A program made the position numbers and the translations under genes. The notes under the pieces are model-generated. The model was not told the origin of the DNA, made no database searches, and saw only the letters and a program-made list of their open reading frames with translations. DNA of 13,231 nt from an uncultured Lachnospiraceae bacterium (lineage in GTDB: Bacteria; Bacillota; Clostridia; Lachnospirales; Lachnospiraceae). This document shows positions 6,446-12,969 of this stretch, piece after piece. Location: positions 1 through 13,231 of the forward strand of contig USKC01000054.1 of NCBI GenBank assembly GCA_900555195.1, in the 5' to 3' direction. Each line of letters opens with the position of its first letter. Within the stretch, counting starts at the first letter, position 1.

Positions 6446-7448
6446 AGCATTGTCCTTGTCTGATAGAATTCTGCTTCAGATAACGGTGAAGCAGATTTAA
6501 TACGTTGCGTTTGTTTGCGCTCCATTCGGGAGCGATCAGAAGCTTTTTGGGGCCGTCTCCGGTTACGCGGTGAATGACGGTTTTTGGGGACAGTGCAGCG
6601 ATGCAGTCCGAAAGGAGCGAAAGATACTCATCTAACTCCAGCGTCCGGAAACGCCCGGCCAGATAATCCGCGGCCAGATCCGTTCCTTTGAGAACATGAA
6701 GAAGCTGCAGCTTTATGCCCCAGATGCCGCAGCGGTTCAGATAACGGATGGTGTCCAGCATCATATCTCTGTCCTCCCCGGGGAGTCCAAGAATGACGTG
6801 GACGATGACGGGCACGCCGATGGAGTTCAGGCTGCGGATCGCCGAATCGAAACAGGAGAGCGGATAGCCTCTGCGGATATAGGCGGCCGTTTTTTCATGG
6901 ATGGTCTGCAGCCCCAGTTCCACCCAGATGAATTTATCCGGAAAACGGCGTTTTAACGTTTCCAGAAGATGAAGAACCCCTTCAGGCAGGCAATCCGGCC
7001 GGGTGGCGATGGAAATGCCCGCCACATCCTCCACCTCCAGCGCTTCCGTAAAGATGCGCTCCAGATAGGGAAGGGGGCCATAGGTGTTGGTATATGCCTG
7101 AAAATAGGCGATATAACGGCTGCCTGTACGCTTGGAGGAAAGGAGGGCCTTGCCTGCTTCCAGTTGCTGTCGGATGGAGCCGGGAGCAACCGGAAGAGAA
7201 ACCGAAGCAGAGGGAGCGGGCAGAGCGCTTTCATCCGGAGGAAGAACATCCGGATGAAGAACGGCCGCCTTGGCGGCAAATTCTCCGCTGCCGCCCGCGC
7301 TGCAGAAGATGCAGCCATCCTTTCCCAGGGTTCCATCCCTGTTCGGGCAGCTAAACCCTGCGTCCAGAGCGATTTTGTACAGCTTTTCCCCATACTGTGC
7401 AAGACACCAGTCATTTAAGGTATAATAAGGCTTTTCCCATTCCGGCAT
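6417..7448 (-). CDS. TIGR01212 family radical SAM protein (YhcC-like)
   Basis: A 343-residue radical S-adenosylmethionine enzyme of the TIGR01212/YhcC family. The iron-sulfur cysteines are C34, C46 and C49 in FSCPNRDGTLGKDGCIFC; this family uses a long first spacing rather than CxxxCxxC. Other hallmarks are YFQAYTNTYGPL, ISIATRPDCLP, WVELGLQT, HVILGLPGED and the terminal region around TGDGPKKLLIAPEWSANK. The substrate is not established to my knowledge; related proteins suggest RNA or protein modification. I set the start at ATG 7448 (MPEWEKPYYTLNDW). It lies 7 nt after the malic enzyme stop, and the AGGTGA that serves as ribosome binding site includes that stop codon. A longer reading to 7553 would overlap malic enzyme by about 100 nt and lacks family similarity. 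It overlaps the DUF4364 gene by 29 nt. Confidence 0.92.
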   Translation of the reverse strand: MPEWEKPYYTLNDWCLAQYGEKLYKIALDAGFSCPNRDGTLGKDGCIFCSAGGSGEFAAKAAVLHPDVLPPDESALPAPSASVSLPVAPGSIRQQLEAGKALLSSKRTGSRYIAYFQAYTNTYGPLPYLERIFTEALEVEDVAGISIATRPDCLPEGVLHLLETLKRRFPDKFIWVELGLQTIHEKTAAYIRRGYPLSCFDSAIRSLNSIGVPVIVHVILGLPGEDRDMMLDTIRYLNRCGIWGIKLQLLHVLKGTDLAADYLAGRFRTLELDEYLSLLSDCIAALSPKTVIHRVTGDGPKKLLIAPEWSANKRNVLNLLHRYLKQNSIRQGQCYESGTNHAL

Positions 7449-7455
7449 GATGGCG

Positions 7456-8610
7456 TCACCTGGGGATATGCGCCTTAACCGCTTCTGCCACCACTTCCGC
7501 CACCTTCGGGTCGAAGGCTTCCGGCATGATATTGTCTTCGGACAGGGCATCATCCGGAACCAGAGAGGCGATGGCCAGCGCTGCAGCCAGCTTCATTTCT
7601 TCCGTGATCTGTCTGGCGCGGCCTTCCAGTGCCCCCTTGAAGATGCCGGGGAAGGCGACCACATTGTTGACCTGATTCGGAAAATCGCTGCGCCCGGTGC
7701 CTACCACTTTTGCACCAGCTGCCTTGGCCAGATCCGGCATGATTTCCGGAACAGGATTGGCCATGGCGAAGAGAATGGCATCCGGATTCATAGAAGCGAC
7801 CATTTCCTGGGTGACAATGCCGGGTGCAGAGACGCCGATGAAGATATCGGCCCCCTCCATGGCATCAGCAAGCAGGCCCTTACGGCCCTCCAGATTGGTG
7901 ACCTGAACCATTTTTTCCTGCATCCAGTTCAAATTCGGCGTTTCTTTGGAAAGGATGCCGCTCTTATCACACAGGGTGACATGGAGGAAACCATAAGAAA
8001 GCAGCAGCCTGGCGATGGCGATGCCCGCGCTTCCGGCGCCGTTAATGACTACACGGCAGCCCTCTTTTTTCTTTCCCACAACCTTCAGCGCATTGATGAC
8101 GCCGGCGAGAACTACGATGGCCGTTCCGTGCTGATCGTCATGAAATACGGGAATATCCAGCATTTCTTTCAGCCTTTCTTCAATCTCAAAGCAGCGCGGC
8201 GCGCTGATGTCTTCCAGATTGATCCCTCCGAATCCGGGCGCCATCCAGGCCACCGCCTTGATGATTTCCTCTGTATCCTGGGTATCCAGACAGATGGGAA
8301 CCGCATTGACGCCGGCGAATTCCTTAAAGAGAGCGGCCTTGCCTTCCATCACGGGCATGGCGGCATAAGGGCCGATATTGCCCAGCCCCAGCACCGCAGA
8401 ACCGTCCGATACCACGGCGATGGTATTGGCCTTGATTGTATAGGTATAGGCGGCCTCCTTATCCTGGGCAATTACCTTACAGGGTTCAGCGACGCCCGGC
8501 GTATAGGCCAGAGAAAGGGCCTCCCTGGACTTGATGGATACTTTGGAGACGGTTTCGAGCTTTCCGTTCCATTCTTTATGCAGTTCAAGAGCTTTTTCAT
8601 TGATCGTCAT
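7456..8610 (-). CDS. Malic enzyme (oxaloacetate-decarboxylating malate dehydrogenase), short bacterial type
   Basis: Predicted to convert malate to pyruvate and CO2 with reduction of NAD(P)+. The 384 residues match the short bacterial form that lacks the phosphotransacetylase-like extension of MaeB. Seen in order: AYTPGVA with catalytic Y36, VSDGSAVLGLGNIGPYAA (67-84), PVMEGKAALFKEFAG with K91, metal ligands E133 and D134 in NLEDISAPRCFEIE and D159 in FHDDQHGTAIV, dinucleotide loop GAGSAG (191-196) and ANPVPEI. Cofactor preference cannot be decided from these motifs. AAGAGG lies about 8 nt before the ATG at 8610. A promoter is seen at 8682-8710, making this the first gene of a three-gene operon with the radical SAM and DUF4364 genes. 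Confidence 0.95.
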   Translation of the reverse strand: MTINEKALELHKEWNGKLETVSKVSIKSREALSLAYTPGVAEPCKVIAQDKEAAYTYTIKANTIAVVSDGSAVLGLGNIGPYAAMPVMEGKAALFKEFAGVNAVPICLDTQDTEEIIKAVAWMAPGFGGINLEDISAPRCFEIEERLKEMLDIPVFHDDQHGTAIVVLAGVINALKVVGKKKEGCRVVINGAGSAGIAIARLLLSYGFLHVTLCDKSGILSKETPNLNWMQEKMVQVTNLEGRKGLLADAMEGADIFIGVSAPGIVTQEMVASMNPDAILFAMANPVPEIMPDLAKAAGAKVVGTGRSDFPNQVNNVVAFPGIFKGALEGRARQITEEMKLAAALAIASLVPDDALSEDNIMPEAFDPKVAEVVAEAVKAHIPR

Positions 8611-8640
8611 ATGATGCGCCTCTTTTCGTAAAAATATTTA

Positions 8641-8669
8641 GAAGCCTTTATTCGGACAGACAGGGCTTC
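8641..8669 (-). other. Small hairpin in the malic enzyme leader
   Basis: GAAGCC (8641-8646) and GGCTTC (8664-8669) can pair across a 17-nt loop within the predicted leader of about 65 nt of the malic enzyme mRNA. Six pairs only; it may be incidental. Confidence 0.25.
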
Positions 8670-8681
8670 CTACCGTATTTA

Positions 8682-8710
8682 ATGATATAATATTTATTTT
8701 TAATTCGCAA
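8682..8710 (-). promoter_or_regulatory. Sigma-A promoter of the malic enzyme operon
   Basis: On the minus strand TTGCGA (8705-8710) and TATCAT (8682-8687) are separated by a 17-bp AT-rich spacer. Predicted transcription start is near 8675, giving a leader of about 65 nt. The -35 matches four and the -10 five of six consensus bases. Confidence 0.6.
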
Positions 8711-8733
8711 TAGGGCATGTTGGAGAACGTATC

Positions 8734-8858
8734 GGTTCCGTTACTGCTCACGAGGTGGGGGAAATGCCCATTGGCTGCGTACCAAACCTTCCCTCAGCCA
8801 ATGGGCATCTCCCCCACCCCGTGAGCAGTAACGGACTGACCAGAAAATTGGCGGAACC
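8734..8858. repeat. Large foldback element between divergent promoters
   Basis: Arms 8738-8777 and 8795-8834 are 40-nt inverted repeats matching at 38 positions around a 17-nt loop. A heptamer GGTTCCG (8734-8740) recurs inverted as CGGAACC (8852-8858), outlining a unit of about 125 nt with short terminal inverted repeats. It lies upstream of both flanking promoters (8682-8710 leftward, 8872-8900 rightward), so neither predicted transcript includes it and it is not a terminator of either gene. It is non-coding and resembles a MITE-like or REP-like palindrome. Together with the two promoters and the malic enzyme leader it accounts for the gene-free stretch 8611-8927. Confidence 0.8.
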
Positions 8859-8871
8859 AAAGATTTTTAAA

Positions 8872-8900
8872 TTGAGTTTTTCTCCGGAGTAGGGTATGAT
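8872..8900 (+). promoter_or_regulatory. Sigma-A promoter of the EEP-family gene
   Basis: TTGAGT (8872-8877) and TATGAT (8895-8900) with exactly 17 bp between them. Predicted transcription start is near 8907, which falls just after the AGGAGG at 8901-8906. That favours translation from ATG 8928 using AAAGGG (8913-8918). Confidence 0.7.
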
Positions 8901-8927
8901 AGGAGGGAAAAGAAAGGGATGCATGGG

Positions 8928-10031
8928 ATGAAGAAAGGGAAAAAGAAGGCGCTGCGGGCTGTCGGCGTTGTTTTGGGCTTGGTTTTGCTGGTGGTTGCAG
9001 GGTATGTGCTGTATGTGGTTCTGTCCTGGCACAGGATGCCGGGTCACCTGGAACTGGAGGTAAAGTCAGCTGAAGAGACGTATGACGTGTTATCTGTCCA
9101 GGAAGAAGTGGAACCGGGACAGGAATATGGAATCCTGACCTATAATATTGGCTTTGGCGCCTATACGCCGTCGTTCAGTTTTTTCATGGACGGAGGGAAG
9201 TCCTCTGTGGCGGACAGCGAAGAAAGCGTGATTGAGACGGTGGAGGGTGCGGCAAAGCTGGCTGCAGGGTATGAGCCGGATTTTCTTCTGTTTGAGGAAG
9301 TGGATCTGGACGCTACCCGGAGTTATCATGTGGATCAATATGAATTGCTGGATGAAACCTTTGGCGGATACGAATCAACCTTTGCGGTGAACTATGATTC
9401 TCCGTTTCTGATGGTTCCGCCCTGGGAGCCTCATGGCAAGAGCCTGGCGGGAATCGTATTTTATTCCAGATATCTGATCGAAGGGGCGGAAAGAAGGAGC
9501 CTGCCGGTCTCTGATTCGTTTGGAAAGTTCCTGGATCTGGATCGCTGTTACAGCGTGAACCGCATTCAGGTATCGAACGGAAAAGAACTGGTTATCATCG
9601 CCCTGCACATGTCCGCCTATGGGAACAGCGATGAGGTGAGAGAAGGGCAGATCGCCATGCTGGCGGAAGAGATGCGGACGGAGTATGAGAAAGGCAATTA
9701 TGTCATCTGCGGAGGCGACTTTAATCACGATCTGAAGGCGATGGAAGAGGACGGGCAGGAACGGGCTTCCTGGGCGTATCCTTTTCCCAGGAAGAGCCTG
9801 CCGGAGGGATTTACTTTCTGCATAGATCAGCTGGAGGAAGCGGAAAGAGAGGCGCTGCATAACAGCGCCAGAAATGCGGATATGCCATATGAGGAAGGCG
9901 TTACCTATACGGTCACGCTGGATGGATTCATTGTATCAGATAATATAGAAATGACCGCTTATGAGAATGTGGATACGGGATATCTCTATTCGGATCACGA
10001 CCCGGTATGGATGCGCTTTGTCCTGAAATAA
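8928..10031 (+). CDS. Membrane-anchored endonuclease/exonuclease/phosphatase (EEP) family hydrolase
   Basis: A 367-residue metal-dependent phosphodiesterase-fold protein. A basic start (MKKGKKKALR) leads into one hydrophobic segment (about 11-33) without an obvious cleavage site, so it is probably membrane-anchored with the catalytic domain outside. EEP residues are all in place: N73 in LTYNIGFG, E124 in LLFEEVDLD, H227 in ALHMSAYG, D264 and N266 in GGDFNHD, D332 in TLDGF, and D356/H357 in SDHDPV. The substrate (nucleic acid, phosphoinositide, sphingomyelin or other phosphoester) cannot be told. I prefer ATG 8928 over ATG 8919: the promoter at 8872-8900 places the transcript start after the upstream AGGAGG, leaving AAAGGG 9 nt before 8928. 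It appears to be a single-gene unit; only a small hairpin without T-run (10071-10093) follows. Confidence 0.88.
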   Translation: MKKGKKKALRAVGVVLGLVLLVVAGYVLYVVLSWHRMPGHLELEVKSAEETYDVLSVQEEVEPGQEYGILTYNIGFGAYTPSFSFFMDGGKSSVADSEESVIETVEGAAKLAAGYEPDFLLFEEVDLDATRSYHVDQYELLDETFGGYESTFAVNYDSPFLMVPPWEPHGKSLAGIVFYSRYLIEGAERRSLPVSDSFGKFLDLDRCYSVNRIQVSNGKELVIIALHMSAYGNSDEVREGQIAMLAEEMRTEYEKGNYVICGGDFNHDLKAMEEDGQERASWAYPFPRKSLPEGFTFCIDQLEEAEREALHNSARNADMPYEEGVTYTVTLDGFIVSDNIEMTAYENVDTGYLYSDHDPVWMRFVLK

Positions 10032-10070
10032 AGCGGATGGGCAGCCGCCGGAATGGAGAGGCTGTGCCGG

Positions 10071-10093
10071 GTTCCTTCCTTTGGGAAGGGAAC
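10071..10093 (+). other. Hairpin after the EEP-family gene
   Basis: GTTCCTTCC (10071-10079) pairs with GGAAGGGAAC (10084-10093) with one bulged G and a TTTG loop. No T-run follows, so it is at best a weak terminator or an mRNA 3'-end stabiliser. Confidence 0.35.
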
Positions 10094-10125
10094 ATAATAT
10101 AGAACTGGTTATGCAGCGAGGCGCG

Positions 10126-10185
10126 CAAGCATGCAAACAAGTATGCATGCAAACAAGTATGCATGCAAACAAGTATGCATACTTG
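10126..10185 (+). promoter_or_regulatory. Periodic operator-like repeats upstream of eda, ending in a perfect palindrome
   Basis: Four CAAGyATGCA units start at 10126, 10138, 10154 and 10170. The core is three exact tandem copies of the 16-mer GCATGCAAACAAGTAT (10129-10176). The last unit completes CAAGTATGCATACTTG (10170-10185), a perfect 16-bp palindrome. It ends 69 nt before the eda start. This looks like a multi-site operator for a dimeric regulator of the KDG pathway, for example of the GntR or LacI family, but no such regulator gene is in the window. No convincing promoter could be placed beside it. Confidence 0.6.
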
Positions 10186-10254
10186 GCTGGCTGACAACGA
10201 GGATAAAGAGGAGAGGCAGAAAGGCTGAAAAGGCACTTCGGAATGGAGGGAAAA

Positions 10255-11202
10255 ATGAAGGATGTATTGCAGCGAATCTATGAAATAGGAATCGTCCCGG
10301 TCATCGCCATTGATGACGCGAAGAAGGCAGTTCCTCTGGCAAAGGCGTTGGTCGCAGGAGGGCTTCCCGCAGCGGAGGTGACATTCCGCACGGCGGCGGC
10401 GGAGGAAGCCATCCGCAATATCGTGGCTGAGGTGCCCGAAATGCTGGTGGGAGCGGGCACTGTGCTGACAAAGGAACAGGCAGATCGGGCCATTGATGCG
10501 GGTGTTTCGTTCATTGTGAGCCCGGGCTTCAATCCGGAGATTACCAGGTACGTTCTGGATAAGGGGATGCTCATGATTCCCGGAACAGCGACGCCCGGAG
10601 AGATGGAACAGGCGATGGGCATGGGATTGTCCGTGGTGAAATTTTTCCCGGCGGAGCAAAACGGAGGCGTGGCCAAGCTGAAGGCGCTGGCAGGACCCTA
10701 TACGGGACTGAGATGGATGCCGACGGGCGGAGTGAATGAAAAGAACCTGGTTGAGTATCTGAAGTTCAATCGGATCATTGCCTGTGGCGGAACCTGGATG
10801 GTGAAAAAGGATCTGATCGAGGGAGAGTGCTGGGATGAGATCGAACGGCTGACGAGGGAAGCTGTTAAGGCAATGCTGGGACTGCGCGTGGATCATATCG
10901 GAATCAATACGGAGAACGAGCAGGAAGCGAAGGCAGCTGCGGCCCTGTTCGCAGGAATGTTCGGATTGGCCGAGAAGGAAGGCAATTCCAGCATCTTTAT
11001 GGGAGACAATGATATCGAGATCATGAAGAAACCTTATCTGGGAAAGAACGGACATATCGCGATCGCAACCCACACGCTGCCGCGTGCGATGGCATATTTC
11101 AAGGCCCGCGGATTTGCTTTCCGTGAGGAGACCGTTACGGATAAAGCGGCGTACTTCCAGGATGAGATTGCGGGATTTGCCCTGCATCTGGTACAGAGAT
11201 AG
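10255..11202 (+). CDS. eda: KDPG/KHG aldolase with C-terminal VOC (glyoxalase-like) domain
   Basis: Class I aldolase predicted to cleave 2-keto-3-deoxy-6-phosphogluconate to pyruvate and glyceraldehyde 3-phosphate, and possibly 4-hydroxy-2-oxoglutarate. Residues 1-210 are a full Eda domain: GIVPVIA (11-17), EVTFRT with E41 and R45, GAGTV (66-70), SPGFNP (89-94), PGTATPGE (109-116), the Schiff-base lysine K129 in VKFFPAE, and PTGGV (156-160). Residues about 211-315 add a VOC-like module opening with VDHIGI (212-217) and containing GHIAIATHTLPRAMAYFKAR and a final FALHLV; Eda proteins are usually only about 205-215 residues. H214, E255, H268 and H311 are possible metal ligands, unproven. I chose ATG 10255 because GGAGGG (10245-10250) lies 4 nt upstream, while ATG 10243 has no ribosome binding site. 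kdgK follows at 97 nt. Confidence 0.92.
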   Translation: MKDVLQRIYEIGIVPVIAIDDAKKAVPLAKALVAGGLPAAEVTFRTAAAEEAIRNIVAEVPEMLVGAGTVLTKEQADRAIDAGVSFIVSPGFNPEITRYVLDKGMLMIPGTATPGEMEQAMGMGLSVVKFFPAEQNGGVAKLKALAGPYTGLRWMPTGGVNEKNLVEYLKFNRIIACGGTWMVKKDLIEGECWDEIERLTREAVKAMLGLRVDHIGINTENEQEAKAAAALFAGMFGLAEKEGNSSIFMGDNDIEIMKKPYLGKNGHIAIATHTLPRAMAYFKARGFAFREETVTDKAAYFQDEIAGFALHLVQR

Positions 11203-11299
11203 AAAGGCGGCCGGCAGGAGCTGTTTTGTATGTCCGGCCAAAGTTAGAAAATCGAAAGGATTGACGGCAACAGGCCGGAAGGAAAGGGAGGATATAAAG

Positions 11300-12328
11300 A
11301 TGGCAAAAGTAATTACCTTTGGAGAAGTGATGCTGCGGCTGCAGCCTTATGATTATCTGCGTTTTGTGCAGGCGGATTCCTTTGAAGCGACGTTTGGAGG
11401 CGGTGAAGCGAATGTGGCCGTATCCCTGGCGAATTTTGGAATGGATGCCCGTTTTGTGACGAAGCTTCCTTCCCATGCGATCGGACAGATGGCGGTAAAC
11501 AGCCTGCGCAAATACGGGGTGAACACAGAACACATCACCCGCGGTGGAGACAGGGTCGGCATCTATTTCCTGGAAAAGGGCGCATCCACCCGGGGCAGCG
11601 TCTGTATTTATGATCGCGCGCATTCTGCTATCGCTGAAGCGAAGGAAGAAGATTTTAACTGGGACGCCATTTTTGAAGGGGCAGACTGGTTTCACTTTAC
11701 GGGAATTACGCCTGCTCTGGGAGAAAATGTGGTGCGCATCTGCAGGCAGGCCTGTGAGGCGGCCAAGCGCCACGGCGTGAAGATCAGCTGCGATCTGAAC
11801 TATCGCGGCAAGCTGTGGACGAGGCAGCAGGCCAGGGAAGCCATGACACAGCTGTGCCAGTATGTGGACGTATGCATTTCCAATGAAGAGGATGCAAAGG
11901 ATGTGTTCGGAATCGAAGCGGAGAACACGGATATCTATGCGGGCAAGCTGAACAAGGAAGGCTATAAGTCGGTGGCGAGGCAGTTGGCAGAACGGTTCGG
12001 CTTTGAAAAGGTGGCCATCACGCTCAGGGAAAGCAAATCCGCATCCGACAACGACTGGAGCGGCATGCTTTATGATGCAGCATCGGATGAGTATTGTTTC
12101 TCCAAGCTGTACCATCTGCATATTATTGACCGCGTGGGAGGCGGAGACAGTTTCGGTGCCGGCCTGATCTATTCGCTCCTGAACCAAAAGAGCACGCAGG
12201 AAGCGATTGAGTTTGCGGTGGCGGCTTCTGCCATGAAGCATTCCATTGAAGGGGACTACAATATGGTGTCCGTGGCTGAAGTGGAGAAACTGGCCGGCGG
12301 AGACGGTTCAGGGCGCGTGCAGAGATAA
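11300..12328 (+). CDS. kdgK: 2-Keto-3-deoxygluconate kinase (KdgK), PfkB family
   Basis: A 342-residue PfkB/ribokinase-fold sugar kinase predicted to phosphorylate 2-keto-3-deoxygluconate to KDPG, the substrate of the aldolase encoded just upstream. The N-terminal PfkB motif is GGGEANVAVSLANFG (33-47). The C-terminal signature is DRVGGGDSFGAG (277-288) with catalytic base D283. CDLNYR (164-169) and SNEED (194-198) are typical of KDG kinases. The ATG at 11300 is preceded by AAAGGGAGG about 8 nt upstream; upstream extension to 11084 would run through eda. The 97-nt gap after eda holds a weak stem GGCCGG/CCGGCC (11209-11214/11234-11239). Probably cotranscribed with eda under the repeats at 10126-10185. 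The substrate is assigned by family motifs and the eda neighbour; fructokinase-like activity is less likely. Confidence 0.93.
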   Translation: MAKVITFGEVMLRLQPYDYLRFVQADSFEATFGGGEANVAVSLANFGMDARFVTKLPSHAIGQMAVNSLRKYGVNTEHITRGGDRVGIYFLEKGASTRGSVCIYDRAHSAIAEAKEEDFNWDAIFEGADWFHFTGITPALGENVVRICRQACEAAKRHGVKISCDLNYRGKLWTRQQAREAMTQLCQYVDVCISNEEDAKDVFGIEAENTDIYAGKLNKEGYKSVARQLAERFGFEKVAITLRESKSASDNDWSGMLYDAASDEYCFSKLYHLHIIDRVGGGDSFGAGLIYSLLNQKSTQEAIEFAVAASAMKHSIEGDYNMVSVAEVEKLAGGDGSGRVQR

Positions 12329-12340
12329 TTGCCGGATGCA

Positions 12341-12371
12341 GTTATAGTTCTGCTGAAGGATGAACTGTAAC
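12341..12371. other. Hairpin downstream of kdgK
   Basis: GTTATAGTTC (12341-12350) pairs with GAACTGTAAC (12362-12371), 9 Watson-Crick pairs plus one wobble, with an 11-nt loop. It starts 12 nt after the kdgK stop and is immediately followed by a second, stronger hairpin. Confidence 0.5.
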
Positions 12372-12376
12372 GATAT

Positions 12377-12412
12377 AACAGCGCTGCAGGCAGGAAGGCT
12401 TGCAGCGCTGTT
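12377..12412. terminator. Probable bidirectional terminator between convergent genes
   Basis: A 15-position stem (12377-12391 with 12398-12412, one G-T wobble) with a 6-nt loop lies between the convergent stop codons of kdgK (12328) and the flavodoxin-like gene (12427). T-runs are poor on both sides (TTGTGTGG on plus, TTATATCGTT on minus), so terminator strength is uncertain. Confidence 0.55.
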
Positions 12413-12426
12413 GTGTGGGAAAACGT

Positions 12427-12969
12427 CTATTCGGCCTGGCAGCGGATCGCTTTGACCGCCTCGTTCAGGCTTTCAAAATCCACGAAATTTACCGTTTGGT
12501 TATAGGTCTCGATCATCGCCTTCGTTTCAGCGTCCTGCTTGTCGGAAGGCGTTTTTTTGGATACATGGTAAAGTAGGCTCATCATGGCCTTGTGCGTGGG
12601 ACGCAGCCTGTGGTAATCAATGCCGCCTCTGACGTGGAAGAGAAGGGCGCTCTCAAAGATATGGGCGGGAAGCTGGCCGCGCAGAGCGGAACGGATATTG
12701 GAACGGTTCACAGGATCGTTCGGATCCGCAAGGCCTACGGTAAGGATTAGAAATCTGTGGCAGCGTTCCTCCGGGTAGCCGCGGAAGGTTTTGGCAAGCC
12801 CCAGAACCCCGCCTGCATAGAGGGCTCCGACATAAATGATCAGGTCATAGGATTTGTTCCGATCCAGGTTTGTATATTCGTCACAGGAAATTCCCGTCCG
12901 CTCGGAAAGCGCTTCTGCATACTGTTTGGCTGTTCCATAGCAGCTTCCGTACAAAATGATTGCATTCAT
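12427..12969 (-). CDS. Flavodoxin-domain protein (HemG/flavodoxin_5-like)
   Basis: A 180-residue cytosolic protein with a flavodoxin-like fold, predicted to bind FMN and carry electrons. The N-terminus reads MNAIILYGSCYGTAKQYAEA: a first beta strand and the phosphate loop (residues 7-14) in front of helix 1. YVGALYAGGVLG (46-57) and LTVGLADP (76-83) fit the flavin-contacting loops. The C-terminal half (about 100-180) is basic and helical. It resembles the flavodoxin group that includes protoporphyrinogen oxidase HemG, but no heme genes are here, so that function is not claimed. GGGGAGG lies 7 nt before the ATG at 12969. The ATG overlaps the TGA of the upstream MarR gene (ATGA), implying translational coupling; the regulator probably controls this redox protein. 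Confidence 0.8.
   Translation of the reverse strand: MNAIILYGSCYGTAKQYAEALSERTGISCDEYTNLDRNKSYDLIIYVGALYAGGVLGLAKTFRGYPEERCHRFLILTVGLADPNDPVNRSNIRSALRGQLPAHIFESALLFHVRGGIDYHRLRPTHKAMMSLLYHVSKKTPSDKQDAETKAMIETYNQTVNFVDFESLNEAVKAIRCQAE

Noticed and set aside
7447..8631. 394-codon plus-strand open frame opposite the malic enzyme gene
   Set aside because: Antisense shadow of a strongly supported gene; the translation is rich in His, Arg and Gly, shows no family motifs and has no ribosome binding site.
8748..9047. 99-codon minus-strand open frame across the 125-nt foldback
   Set aside because: It runs through a palindrome and the antisense of the EEP N-terminus; composition is not protein-like and no start signal is seen.
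10126..10185. CRISPR array
   Set aside because: The 16-bp units are tandem and contiguous with no spacers and no cas genes nearby.
9928..11241. 437-codon minus-strand open frame opposite eda
   Set aside because: Antisense shadow of the aldolase gene and the tandem repeats; the repeat-derived CMHTCLHA segments are a by-product of the 16-bp array.
11135..12241. 368-codon minus-strand open frame opposite kdgK
   Set aside because: Antisense shadow of a PfkB gene with both signature motifs.
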